Shown: positions 1 through 10,401, counted from the stretch's first letter. The stretch is DNA of 64,000 nt from Periplaneta americana (GCF_040183065.1 NC_091125.1:116721121-116785120), one strand, 5' to 3'. Notes: generated by a model from the sequence alone, not told the origin. Made by a program: numbers and translations.

Positions 1-338
1 AAATAGAAAATAAAATAAATGAAACATAGTTAAGTATAGATATCATAGCCAAAAATGTAAAATATAGCTATAGTTAACAAATTAGAGTAACAAATAGCAA
101 TATTATATAAAATCAACTACCTTCAGTATATTAATAAGAAAATGTTTGTATTTCATGTAAGAAATGCAGAAATCTAGATCCCATGTTTTACATATTTCAT
201 TGAAATTTGAACACATTTTTAACACTGGTGAATTTTTATGTGATGAAGTGTTTGTTTTTTATAATATAACAATTGACGATTTCTTAAATGTGATGTTCTA
301 GCGTTAATCTGGATTTGTGATAATATTTCGCTTCTAAG

Positions 339-377
<39 letters not shown>

Positions 378-445
378 TAATAATAATAATAATAACTTAC
401 AAATCGCTTCTATGCATTAATAATAATTATTATTTATTTATTTAG

Positions 446-476
<31 letters not shown>

Positions 477-539
477 TATTTATGTGCTGGACAACAGCCG
501 TTGGCCAGACAACAACCATTGGCCAGAACAAACAACAGC

Positions 540-576
<37 letters not shown>

Positions 577-865
577 GTTTAGTTTGTTCAATCATGTATA
601 TCATTGCATTTCTAACTGTTCTAGTGCATTCTCTTAATTATTTTTCTTTCTTCTTGCCAATTCGAATGTTTATCTTTTAGACTGGAAAATGCCTATGTTC
701 AGGTGGAAAAGAGAAAAATTTAAACGTTTTGACATGACAAATTTACTCTGACGTCACTCTTGATGCTATGAGAATGACAATGTAAGAAGAGGAAATAGAA
801 GTAGAAACATTTAAAAGGTACGCAAGCTTTCATGAATTTAAGTGCATATACGTTAAAATAATATA
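1..865. other. AT-rich intergenic DNA with microsatellites
   Basis: No gene is visible. The stretch holds (TAA)n at about 341-403, an (ATTT)n tract at about 430-480 and (AAT)n at about 538-577. The rest is AT-rich sequence without an ORF, splice-like coding island or recognisable repeat. Confidence 0.7.
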
Positions 866-1102
866 CGGTAAAGGTTGGTAATATTGTGATATGAATAATA
901 TTGTGGTATTTCTTTTTGCGAATATATTACAATTTTACTGAATGACAGAAGTACCTGTTTTGTGCAGAAACTTGTCCACAAACATTCTCTTAATACGTTG
1001 ACGCAAAAAACCGATCTTCCTCTCGCTTAGTAAAATTGTAATAAATTCTCAAGTAGAACTATCACAATATTACTCATATCACAATATTACCAACCTTTAC
1101 CC
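866..1102. mobile_element. foldback MITE, TA-flanked
   Basis: The two ends are inverted copies of each other over about 38 bp (left from GGTAAAGGTTGGTAATATTG, right ending AATATTACCAACCTTTACC). An inner pair (TTACAATTTTACT near 927, AGTAAAATTGTAA near 1030) extends the palindrome, so most of the 237 bp can fold on itself. TA dinucleotides sit just outside both ends (864-865 and 1103-1104), as expected for a Tc1/mariner-type MITE. There is no coding capacity. Confidence 0.75.
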
Positions 1103-1203
1103 TAATTTTATAAAGTGAAATAAATAACGTTAGAAATGTTTAAATGAGACAAAAAGACAAAACAGAACAGTATCTTAGTTATCAAAATGTTCTGGTTCTA
1201 TTG

Positions 1204-1437
1204 TCTGCAGTGCTTGGGAAAAGCTACATAAGTCAGTTTCCACAAACCATTTTTGATAATTTGTTGACGACTTACACTGGTTTATGTCAATTTGATTTTT
1301 TTTCTGTATGAATTATTGTAATGGGAGAAATACTTATGTATTTTTTTCAAGCGAACAGGTGTTCCGTAAGTTGTCAATAAATTATCAAAAAAGGTTTGTG
1401 AAAACTGACTTATGTCACTTTTCCCAAGCACTGCAGA
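1204..1437. mobile_element. foldback MITE with ~70-bp inverted arms
   Basis: The arm 1204-1276, starting TCTGCAGTGCTTGGGAAAA, is repeated in inverse at 1367-1437, ending TTTTCCCAAGCACTGCAGA. The match includes an ACATAAGTCAGTTT-like stretch and a TTTGATAATTTGTTGACGAC-like stretch, with few mismatches. The 90-bp centre is AT-rich and non-coding. I cannot define a target-site duplication. Superfamily unassigned. Confidence 0.75.
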
Positions 1438-1913
1438 TATATTAGGCTACATATGCTTATATAAGCAGAAAAAAAATTCTCAAATAAATCTGCATTTCTA
1501 AGAAACATAAAACATGACGTTAATATCTTTTTAATTGTGGATTGCACACTTGATCTCAAACATATGAAAAGAAATTTCCTAGCCTTTTAATAAAAGCCTA
1601 CTAATTAAATTTAGACTGGGAACGGATTATTATACACTGAAAGGTAGAGATGATGTTTCAAATAGGCTGCTTGATTGTTTATAGTACATATATAGGAGTT
1701 GCCAAAGTAGATAAAAGTTCAGTCAGGTATAAACAACTGTGGCGATTCAAGGCTGCTTGACGTTCCGAATTTCGGGAGTGATCAATCTCGACGTCCCGAA
1801 ACACTCACAAGCAATTTTTACGTCAACGACGCGACGTATACAACATGTTGTGCGGGTTTTCGGCTTTGCGGGCGCTATTATTCTTGCTTTCTCGATCGTT
1901 GTTCATCTCTATT
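1438..1913. other. no gene; CpG-rich patch at 1740-1905
   Basis: AT-rich sequence to about 1735, then a short stretch with many CpG dinucleotides up to the LINE-1 tail. A 65-codon frame across it starts with GTG and resembles nothing known; I do not call it. Confidence 0.5.
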
Positions 1914-2717
1914 ATTTACTTACTTATGACTTTTAAGGAACCCGGAGCTTCACTGTCGTCCTCACATAAGTCCGCCATTGGTTCCTATCCTGAACAAGAA
2001 TAATCCAGTCTCTACTATCATATCCACCTCCCTCAAATCTATTTTAATATTATCCTCCCATCTACGCCTCGGCCTTGCCAAAGGTCTTTTCCCTTCAGGT
2101 CTTCCAACTAACACTCTATATTATGCATTTCTAGATTCATTCATACGTGCGACATGCCCTGCCCATTTCAGACGTCTGGATTTAATGTTTCTAATTATGT
2201 CAGATGAAGAATACAATGCGTGCAGTTCTGCGTTGTGTAACTTCCTCCATTCTCCTGTAACTTCATCTCTCTTAGCCCCAAATATTTTTCTAAGCATCTT
2301 ATTCTCGAACACCTTAACCTCTGTTCCTCTCTCATAGTGAGAGACTAAGTTTCACAACCATATAGAAAAACCGGTAATAACACTGTTTTATAAACTGTAA
2401 CTTTCAGCTTTTTTGAGAGCAGATTGGATGATAACAGCTTCACAACCGAATAATAATAGATATTTCCCATATTTATCCTGTGTTTAATTTCCTCTCGAGT
2501 GTCAATCATATTTGTTACTGTTGCTCCATAGTACTTGAATTTTTCCACCTTTTCAAAGGATATATTTCCATTTCTTACTACAGTATGTTCTGATCACGCG
2601 ACGTAATCACATACTTTGTTTTTCGGGGTTTTCTTCCAGACCTATCTCCTTACTTGCTTCAAGTAATATTCCCATGTTTTTCCTAATCGTTTTTGGATTT
2701 TCTCCTAACATATTCAC

Positions 2718-2729
2718 GTCATCCGCATA
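2718..2729 (-). other. YADD catalytic motif of LINE-1 copy A
   Basis: The minus strand reads Tyr-Ala-Asp-Asp, the metal-binding aspartate pair of reverse transcriptases. It is intact although the surrounding frame is broken. Confidence 0.7.
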
Positions 2730-2920
2730 AGCAAGCTGCTGATGTAAGCCGTTAAATTCCAAACCCTCTCAGTTTTCCTGGACTTTCCTAATAGTTAAAA
2801 TGTAAAGGCGATAGTGCATCTCCTTGCTTTAGTTCACAGTGAATTGGAAACGCGTCAGGCAGAAACTGGCCTTTTCGAACTCTGCTCTAAGTTTCAATGA
2901 GACACATTTTAATTAATCGA

Positions 2921-2933
2921 ACTAGTTTCTTGA
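2921..2933. repeat. target-site duplication, left copy (SINE-A in LINE-1)
   Basis: ACTAGTTTCTTGA, repeated exactly at 3168-3180 on the other side of the SINE. Both copies belong to LINE-1 sequence. Confidence 0.85.
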
Positions 2934-3167
2934 ATTTTTTTAAACTACGGTTTATTTAACGACGCTCGCAACTGCAAAGGTTATATCAATGTCGCCGGTG
3001 TGCCGAATTTTTTGTCCCGCAGGAGTTCTTTTACATGCCAGTAAACCTACTGATATGAGCCTGTCGCATTTAAACACACTTAAATGCCATCGACCTGGGC
3101 CGAGATCGAACCCGCAATCTCGAGCATAGGAGCCCAGCTCTTTACCAGCTGCGCTAACGAGGGCGAC
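2934..3167 (-). mobile_element. SINE-A copy nested in LINE-1
   Basis: tRNA-derived SINE in antisense. On the minus strand it starts near 3167 with a tRNA-like head (A-box-like region TAGCGCAGCTGGTAAAGAGC, B box GGTTCGATCTC). The body holds GGCATTTAAGTGTGTTTAAA and ACACCGGCGACA, and it closes with GCGAGCGTCGTTAAATAAAC and a short A-run. A perfect 13-bp duplication flanks it, and the host LINE sequence resumes on both sides, so it inserted after the LINE. Confidence 0.9.
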
Positions 3168-3180
3168 ACTAGTTTCTTGA
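3168..3180. repeat. target-site duplication, right copy
   Basis: Second copy of ACTAGTTTCTTGA; LINE-1 coding sequence continues from here to about 3243. Confidence 0.85.
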
Positions 3181-3243
3181 GAATATCAAATTCAATAATA
3201 ATATTATATAAAACCTTTCTCCTAACCGAGTCATATGCCATAT

Positions 3244-4666
3244 AGGCTATTGAGGCTTCACAACAAACTGTTTTTTTTTTACTGTGATGTTTGTTAGCTC
3301 TTCATCCAACCCTCAAACTGGAGGACCATCCCTTATCGACTGTCCGCGACTGCTTAATCACTATAGGCCTATTCGCAGCTACCCTTCGAATCTGGAGGTC
3401 GTCTCCTCTATCCGCACTGCTTCGTCTGCTATAAAAATATAATATGACTCCACCATCTTTGGGATTTGAATCCGGGTCCGCAACATCTACCAAGGTGGGG
3501 AATCGTATGATTACTACAATTTGAGAAAAAAAAAACCTCATTTATCCACTATTTCTCTGTGGTTCCCTTGGATTAATAACACTCATACAATACATCGGGA
3601 CAGGATTTTTAATGCCTTACGTTCAATCATAGTGTTGATGGGTAAATGACGATATCGACGATTATGGTATGATTTTTCTCTGTTCGTATAATGTTTGGAA
3701 GCCAGCGTGTGCACTTCACAGTCTGAAAGCTTCAAACAATTCTCTAGCTTGTCTCAATATCATTTTTGTTTGTTGCTACTGCCTCAAGTGTTTGAACGAC
3801 GAACGTTTCCATTGCGACTGTGAAGCGAAAAGAGCGTAACTATGGAAACAAACACACGCGTACCTGCATCCTGTCTGTATAAGTAAACATCCTGACAGGG
3901 AACAATAGGTCATAGGGATCCGCGACACGCAAGGCTCGTGACCCACCTCTTATGCACGTAGTAAAGTCAATATTTTCGCGGACTCCTATTACCATGAATA
4001 TCAATATGAATGGCTGATTTTTCCATTAATCCATATTCAGCTTGATAGTACTACCCCAACTACGAATAATGTTTACTAAAGTTGGTACAATTACTGGAAA
4101 TGATCCTGAAATCGTCTTTCGAAATTAGTTACTACAGTCTTCTTCCTAATCGTGGATTGGGTACTTTAGTTCTCTGCCCCGAAGCGAACATGTTATTGAT
4201 CTCGCCATTTCTTGGTGGGTGTTCTATCACATGGTTATTTTCTGTAGGCTAAACATGATAGTTTACTCTTAAGCATCCAGTCAAAGTGTTCTTTCCATTT
4301 TTGTATTTCTGAATTGAACAGTTAACACTCGATCAACAAGGACAGAAAAATTGTAACTTTTCACATTAAAGATTTTTCAGTAAACTCTGACGTCACTCGT
4401 GGTACCATTGAAATAGAAGTGTAAGATAAACTTCGTGCCTCGTGGTTTTTCACGCGATCCGCCTCGCTCCATTCTTTATTTAATGTGCTTCGAGGTTTTC
4501 AACATAAATTCTGTAATGTTCCTTCAATGGTACGGTGAAAATCGGAGTGGGAAAAGTGTCCAACTGGCTTGGAGCTCAAATGTACAGTTATTCTTCTCAG
4601 CCCCAGTTTCTCTTGCAAGGACTCGGTTTTGAGCACCTTTTAAACATTTCTTCCATTCATTCATTC
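3244..4666. other. no gene; repeat fragments at 3300-3560
   Basis: 3300-3410 carries a block (AACTGGAGGACCATCCC...CTGGAGGTCGTCTCC) that looks like part of a dispersed repeat. 3420-3520 resembles the head of SINE-F in antisense (GGATTTGAATCCGGGTCCGC, ATATGACTCC). The remainder to 4666 is unique AT-rich sequence. An AACTCTGACGTCACTC-like string at about 4382 also occurs at about 744. Confidence 0.5.
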
Positions 4667-4891
4667 GGCCTCGGTAGCGTAGTTGGTATAGCGCTGGCCT
4701 TCTATGCTCGAGGTTGCGGGTTCGATCCAGTCCCAGGTCGATGGCATTTAAGTGTGTTTAAATGCGACAGGGTCATGTCAGTAGATTTACTGGCATGTAA
4801 AAGAACTCCTGCGGGACAAAATTCCGGCACACCGGCGACGAAGATATAATCTCTGCAGTTGCTAGCGTCGTTAAATAAACCATAATATTTT
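4667..4891 (+). mobile_element. SINE-A copy, full length
   Basis: Head with A-box-like TAGCGTAGTTGGTATAGCGC and B box GGTTCGATCCAG, the diagnostic body GGCATTTAAGTGTGTTTAAA and ACACCGGCGACG, and the 3' module GCGTCGTTAAATAAACC. It sits between CATTCATTCATTC at 4654-4666 and a (TTCA)n run from about 4892, which can be read as a 13-bp target duplication expanded into a microsatellite. Confidence 0.9.
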
Positions 4892-4940
4892 TCATTCATT
4901 CATTCATTCATTCATTCATTCATCCATTCATTCATTATTT
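4892..4940. repeat. (TTCA)n microsatellite behind SINE-A
   Basis: About eleven ATTC/TTCA units with one variant unit, directly following the SINE tail. Confidence 0.9.
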
Positions 4941-4983
4941 TTCCACAAAATAGTCATGGAAATAATGAGTATATGGGCTATAT

Positions 4984-5379
4984 ATGTACAGTAGTGACAA
5001 AAAGAAACCGGACCGACCCTTGCAGCTGATTTCAGAGCCTTGTTCACTCCAGCACGATAGACTGGTAACTGAGACTTTCGTGGTTCAAAACCTGCCTGGG
5101 AAGGAAACTTTTTTCTGTTCCTTATTCAAATTTATTCCCAATATTTTTCGATTGCTGGTAAAATTCATGTTCTGGGAATAATAAGTTAATTAAGTAGTAA
5201 AATATCGTTGCAATCGAAAAGTATTGGGAATAAATTTGAATAAGGATCAAAACAAGTTTCCTTCCCAGGCAGGATTCGAACCACGAAAGTCTTAGTTACC
5301 AGTCTATCGTGCTCTGGAGTGAACAAGGCTCTGAATCAGCTACAAGGGTCGGTCCGGTTTCTTTGCCACTACTGTACAT
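4984..5379. mobile_element. long foldback element with tRNA-like arms
   Basis: Two arms of about 180 bp (roughly 4984-5165 and 5200-5379) are near-perfect inverse copies around a ~35-bp centre. The ends read ATGTACAGTAGTG and CACTACTGTACAT. Each arm contains a tRNA-like stretch; in the right arm, minus strand, a good B box (GTGGTTCGAATCCTGCC) follows AGACTGGTAACTAAGACTTT. The left arm has the same site with one lesion (GGTTCAAAACC). It could be two head-to-head SINEs or a foldback MITE that captured a tRNA-like unit. A transcript would form a long hairpin RNA. Confidence 0.75.
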
Positions 5380-6192
5380 GTGTTTTATTACTTTAATTCG
5401 AGTATATAGATATTTCACACTATCATTGGAATGTCCTTAAAGCTTCTGTCATTTTTTAAATTCTCTTATTTGGTAGGACGTATTGTTTTAAGTGCTCACA
5501 GAATACGAAACAGTTGTAAAAAATGAATCCAACAGATAATTTATTAAGTCAATGCATATGAAATAAAATCATAAAAATTAGTGTTTCAGAAAACGTATCT
5601 TTTCTTACTGGCCAGATCTATTCATTATAACACCTTTAACCCAGGCTAACATTGTTCGCACAACCATATTCATACACTAATTGCTTGTCTTTCATGAACA
5701 GTATGTAGGTGGCAGTACATGTATAGTAACTTCACTGCATTCTGGAATGCACAGTTGCACATCCACAAAATTATTTATTCCACTGAATGTATTACATGTT
5801 TTTACGTCATGGTTATTATATTCTGTGAAATAACTATAGACTACAACGTGTTTGAGTAAGCTTATTACAAATTTTGGAGAATGTATGACGTTATATGATC
5901 TTAAGAGCATTGCATTTTCATAGATAAGATTTATCTTGAAGAGTGAGTCTAAATAATAATTTCCACTGTTTGGCCACTACGTTCTCCAGACTCCGATCAT
6001 TACGTTTAGGAACTTTATGAGAAGTCTAATGTACGAAAGACCAGTGAACAACGACAAAGAGAATAGACTATTAGTAGGCCCACTTTTGATGACATCGGAA
6101 CGAATCCAAATGTATTTGAAAAAGATCTGTTGACAATGATTTTACACTAAAATGTGTACAAGGAGTTAAATAGGTCCCATTTCCAGAATGTT
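5380..6192. other. no gene seen
   Basis: AT-rich unique sequence. The only sizeable frame (72 codons, minus, 5692-5910) has no recognisable feature. Confidence 0.6.
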
Positions 6193-6200
6193 ATCTAAAC
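6193..6200. repeat. 8-bp target duplication of hAT MITE, left
   Basis: ATCTAAAC. The right copy, GTCTGAAC at 6621-6628, differs by two A/G transitions. Confidence 0.6.
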
Positions 6201-6620
6201 CAGTGGTATTGGAATTTTTTTGGTAACGTATCCCCAAAATACTTTTTTTTTTGTACCTCTGTATCCCCAAACTACATTGCAATTATGTAAGAAATGACAA
6301 ACGACTATAATTCATGTTGTATGCGAAGTAAATTATTATTATTATTATTATTATTATTGTTATTATTATTATTATTACACCTACAGCAGTTATTGATGCA
6401 ATAATGATAGTAATTAATTATGTAAAATGTTATTGAAGCATGGAAAAACAAGAGTTGATAATACTGTAAAAGAAAATATATAAACTACAATAATAAAATT
6501 ATCAACAAGTACAATATAATAAAATAAGTATGTTTACATACCTAGTCAATGGGTTGCGTGCCCTTTGAGACAACTCGGCGTATCCCTGGAAGAACGCGTA
6601 CTTTAGATTGAATACCACTG
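6201..6620. mobile_element. non-autonomous hAT element (MITE)
   Basis: The ends are CAGTGGTATT and AATACCACTG, a hAT-type terminal inverted repeat. Next to the right end, GGCGTATCCCTGGAAGAACG and ACGCGTACTTTAGATTGAAT resemble the usual hAT subterminal sequence; the left has GTATCCCC repeated twice. Flanking 8-bp near-repeats fit the 8-bp duplication of the superfamily. The interior holds an (ATT)n microsatellite (about 6335-6375) and no transposase. Confidence 0.75.
6335..6376. repeat. (ATT)n microsatellite
   Basis: Thirteen to fourteen ATT units with one GTT interruption, inside the hAT MITE. Confidence 0.95.
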
Positions 6621-6628
6621 GTCTGAAC

Positions 6629-7392
6629 CATGCAATTTATAGGCCCTAATAGTTATGTACAAACACAAAAACAAAAAGTGTGACAGCCTAGCTCCTACCA
6701 TCCTACCAAGGAAACGAGAAAAAGAGTTGTCTAATAATAATAATCAGGCGTGAAATTAACCTTGTAGGGACATGTAGTGTCATACTGGATCGCTGACTTC
6801 TAATAGATTGTCTTTTTTTTTTTCTTTTCACAACTACTGTATCTCCGAAATTTGTAACAAACAAATCGCACACCCTGTATATATCTACCGCACGAAAGCT
6901 GTGTTTTGCTCAGTTGACAGAAAACACGACTACGATTGTTGCTCTTGACTCGCACTATATTTGTAGCCATTCCAGTGCGACACAACTTGAAATTTCACGG
7001 GGATTTGATTTTGCAAGAATAATGAATTGTTGCGTTGTCAGAGAAAATATGCATAGCAACGGATTGTGTAAGTGTTTGGTGCGCCCCCTATGTCGTTATT
7101 TGACGGCGATTAGTCGAAGCTGTTTTGTTAAATTAAATTGTCAACCCGGACAATGGACCGGCACATAAGACGCGTCTTCTCGAGATTTCTTACCCCCTAC
7201 CAACCCTCGTTGTGATGGGGTGGAGTTTGAAGATCTCTTAGATCCTACAGGCGAGTCATTAAATCATTCCCCCTCCCCAACCCTTCATTTGAACCCTCTT
7301 CCAAACTTCAACACCTATAGCCTCTTCCATCGAATAGATAGAGTTGTCACCTTGTAATGCAGAACATCTCGCAGCGGCAGTTCGAACAAAAC
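6629..7392. other. no gene; unassigned sequence
   Basis: Contains GCACACCCTGTATAT near 6870, which looks like a DNA-transposon terminus, and a moderately CpG-rich stretch at 7040-7180. Overlapping ORFs on both strands (61 and 84 codons) show no recognisable domain. Confidence 0.5.
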
Positions 7393-8590
7393 GTCCATTC
7401 ATTCATAGTGTTGTACCCAAACACAGGTCTTTCACTGCAAATCCAGCATTCTCCAGTATTTTCTATTTTCTGCCTTTCTCTTAGTCTCCGCATATGATAA
7501 ATGTACCTTAATGTCGTCTATTATCTAATATCTTCTTCTGCCTCGAACTCTTTTCTCTTTCACCATTCCTTCCAGTGAATCTTCAGAAGGCAGTTTATCC
7601 TCAATCAGTGACCCAGCAAATTCATTTTCCTCTTCCTGATCAGTTTCAGCATCATTCTTTCTTCATCCACTCTTTCCAACACAACTTCGTTTTTTATTCT
7701 GTCTGTCCATTTCACACGCTTCATCTTTCTCCATATTCACATTTCAAATGCTTCTATTCTTTTCTCTTCACTTCGTCTTAATATCCATGTTTCTGCTCAA
7801 TACAATGCTACAGTACACTCCACACAAAGCACTTCACTAGTCTCTTCTTTGGTTCTTTCTCCAGAGATCCTCAGAATGTGCTTCTTTTTCTATTAAATGC
7901 GTCTTTGACCATTTCTATTCTCATTTTTACTTCTTTGACAGTAACTCATGTTTCTGTTAATAGTACACCCCAAGTATTTGAAGTTGTCCACTATTTAGAA
8001 TTCGCAAGTTTACCTTCTTTATTTTTCTTCCTTTTAGGCCTATCATGTTCTTCGTTTTGTTGGCATTTATGTTAATTTCATATTGCTCTCAGCTGTCATT
8101 TAGCTCCAGTAGCATATACCTTAGTATGATCTCCTCTTCTGCTAACAACACCATATCGTCAGCAAATCTTATGCACTTTATTTTGTTCTTCCTATTATCA
8201 CTCCTCCCATGTTCTGAAAACAGTTCTTCACTAAGTCCTCCAAGTAGATGTTGGCCAAAGTAGGTCATAAAGGGCATCCTTGATGTACTCCTCTCTCTAT
8301 TTCGCTTCCTTCTGACGTTTCTTCTTCTATCCTGACTTTGACTCGTTTCATATAGGCTAAAGGTTACTGAACAGCTCCCTCTCTTTCCAATCCACGCCAA
8401 TTTTCTTTAGGACTCCCATCAATTTATTTCAATCCACTCTATCAAAAGCCTTTTCTAAGTCCACAAATAGCCTACTATATACACTTCTTTATTCTTCTCT
8501 GAGTATCTTTCGCCGATTATTCGTAGCAGTCAATTGCATCTCTCTTACCGTTTCGCTTTCTGAAGCCAACTGTTCCAACTAATCTTCCAA
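7393..8590 (-). mobile_element. LINE-2 copy: non-LTR reverse transcriptase, decayed
   Basis: Minus-strand LINE. From 5' (8590) to 3' (7393) it shows a palm region with RGCP-like and YFGQHLLGGLSEELFSEHGRS-like stretches (the RT 'LFN..LEDL' region, mutated), the catalytic FADD at 8155-8166 followed by MVLLAEEE and MLLELNDS, then thumb remnants. The 3' UTR ends in a short (TGAATGAA) tail near 7393-7405. The frame is broken many times; the longest piece is 103 codons (8089-8400). The N-terminal endonuclease is missing. Related copies lie at 13.7, 14.4-15.4, 20.4 and 63.2-64 kb. Confidence 0.85.
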
Positions 8591-8900
8591 CAAAATGTTG
8601 AATTTTTAATACTGTGATTTTTGTAATTCAAGTAAAATGGTGTCTTATATTCAGCATATTCCTCATATGAGAGATTATTTCATTTTCTTATAAGGGTTGC
8701 AATCGGTAGTGAAGTGCATTCCATAACCTCTCCTACTGAAATCCCATCGTCACCTTCCCGTGGTGCAACCTGTTTTTAACAAACGAGGCTCTGGGGACCA
8801 TCACTGCGGTATTTTTCTTCCATCAAAAGTGGAGGAAGTGCCACTTCAGCATGCTGACCTGCCATAGCCCTGCCCCTCAGTGGTGAAGAGGAGGTAGAGA
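8591..8900. other. unclassified repeat-like sequence
   Basis: 8700-8880 (TCACCTTCCCGTGGTGCAAC, GCCCTGCCCCTCAGTGGTG) has the composition of a dispersed repeat but has no second copy in the window, so it stays unassigned. Confidence 0.3.
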
Positions 8901-9425
8901 GCGTATTCCGAATCTCACCGGTGAGCAATCCGATGGCATCACGGTGTTCCGAATTCCACCGATGACGTCATTGATGCTCCACCGGTGTCGCACCGGTGCC
9001 ATCAACTTGCAGAGGTGGTGGCAGTCTCCATCAGCCGCCATCAGTGAATCTGATTGGTTCTTGTATAGGGCGGGAATTAGCAGACGACTAACATCGTGCA
9101 CTGTTGAGTCATGGCGGTGTGTTCTGCTTTAGTTCTGCTGTATTGTTTGTAATGAGCACAACGCAAAAACAATATGTTAATGGCTTATGAGCGAACATGT
9201 CAACGGACCCGTTATTACTACCGGTTCAAGAAATAAATTGTTTATGCTATCTTTTCTTTGAACGAGATGGGAGTACAAAAATTTCGCAAAATTTTGCTAG
9301 CGTAGCACAGACAACAACTTGTAAAGTCGCAATGACAGCCATCGATCCTTCCAGCAGTTTTGTTCCTTATTTCGCTGCAACGTGACGTCATTGATGCCAC
9401 CGGACCGGTGAGATTCGGAATACGC
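8901..9425. mobile_element. 525-bp TIR element with CACCGGTG subterminal repeats
   Basis: The termini are exact 22-bp inverse copies (outer bases GCGTATTCCGAATCTCACCG at 8901-8920, and its reverse complement ending at 9425). CACCGGTG/CACCGGTGC-type palindromes recur at both ends, and TGACGTCA followed by TTGATG occurs at both 8963-8970 and 9383-9390. No transposase is encoded; the 60-180-codon ORFs across it are chance. A target duplication is not clear, so the superfamily is open. Confidence 0.8.
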
Positions 9426-10289
9426 TGAGAGTTGTCTGACAATTCTACCGTCTAGGTCATATGGACGCGCTAACCAATGACAGGTGTGGTCCTCCAAACA
9501 GTTTGGGGGTTGCGTGTAGGTGATGTAACTGCTATAACATAAAAATATGGTGCCTATATTAAAATAGTTATAGTTTTCGCTACTCCGTCCTATATTGGAG
9601 AGTAAGAGAGTTATTCTAATGACTTTATTGCCGAGAATCCCTGAGTACATATACATATATCGGATTGGCCATTCCCATGTTATGAAACGGCAACATAAAA
9701 TGAGAACAACCACCAGAGCCTCCACTGTCGAAAATGGATTTTTGGTAATGACATAAATGGAAGTACAGTAGCTCCCTGTAATTCCATAAGGGTTATAACG
9801 TGACTCCTTTTTAGCAGTGGCTAGATAGCAACACAATGAAACTGACAAAAGTTGTTGCCTTTAAAATCTGTTATACTTGTGATCTGGGAAAGACCTCATA
9901 ATTAGTTAACAACATATTATTTTAAAATATTGTGGTAATTTTTAAAAACAGCTTAAAGGATAACCTTCTTAGCAATTCACTCCAATCGTACTGACTTAAA
10001 CTATCACTGACTACATTGTTACTTCTTCCTTTAGACATCATCCTGATAGCGCTGTATTTTCAAAATTGTCTCATAATAATCTCTTTCTGTTATCTAACAT
10101 TATTTGAAATATGTTAAAATTCTATGTATTTTAGCTTAATGCTGCTACACAGTTTGTATTTCATTGTTTAATTAATAGTTCATAATGTTTTGATGTTTAA
10201 TTCATAAATAAATCTTGTATACATGTAACTCTTATCTAAATCAAATTGTTGAATTCTTTGTAACTTTTAAATTCATACATATGTAAGCC
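9426..10289. other. no gene; possible LINE-4 3' UTR in the last ~200 bp
   Basis: A 183-codon minus frame (9297-9848) starts at a non-standard codon, crosses the TIR element end and shows no domain. I treat it as chance. From about 10080 the sequence is AT-rich and leads without a break into the LINE-4 tail. Confidence 0.5.
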
Positions 10290-10348
10290 TATGTATATTT
10301 TTTGCTGGTTGAGTGGAAGAGAAGGCTTTACAACTTAACTCTGCCAAC

Positions 10349-10400
<52 letters not shown>

Positions 10401-10401
10401 T
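10290..10401 (+). mobile_element. LINE-4 3' end, 5'-truncated
   Basis: CTGGTTGAGTGGAAGAGAAGG, a truncated 'cttaactctgcca' stretch and an (ATT)n tail at about 10349-10400 match the 3' end of the longer LINE-4 copy at 18.5-19.4 kb. How far the element extends upstream cannot be fixed by eye. Confidence 0.7.

Larger units (their letters stand above)
1914..3243 (-). mobile_element. LINE-1 copy A: non-LTR reverse transcriptase, 5'-truncated, decayed
   Basis: Minus-strand remnant of a non-LTR retrotransposon polymerase. Read 5' to 3' on the minus strand it holds the palm region (YADD catalytic motif at 2718-2729), then the thumb/C-terminal part (GATVTNMIDTREEIKHRIN near 2500, YGCET near 2350, and RKIFGAKRDEVTGEWRKLHN with WAGHVARM at 2312-2121). 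The element ends in a (GTAA)n tail at about 1914-1925, which marks the 3' end. Frameshifts and stops break it into short ORFs. A SINE-A copy (2934-3167) interrupts the palm. The 5' half of the element (endonuclease, fingers) is absent. Other copies of the same family lie at 27.1, 36.6, 56.0 and 61.7 kb. Confidence 0.85.

Noticed and set aside
1739..1936. 65-codon plus ORF in a CpG-rich patch
   Set aside because: GTG start, ends in LINE-1 tail sequence, no domain.
7060..7110. CTCF-like site (GTGCGCCCCCTATGTCG)
   Set aside because: Only part of the motif fits; the bases after CCCCCT do not match the core.
9297..9848. 183-codon minus ORF
   Set aside because: It crosses the right end of a TIR element, has no ATG-based start at its 5' end, shows no domain and mixes unrelated sequence.
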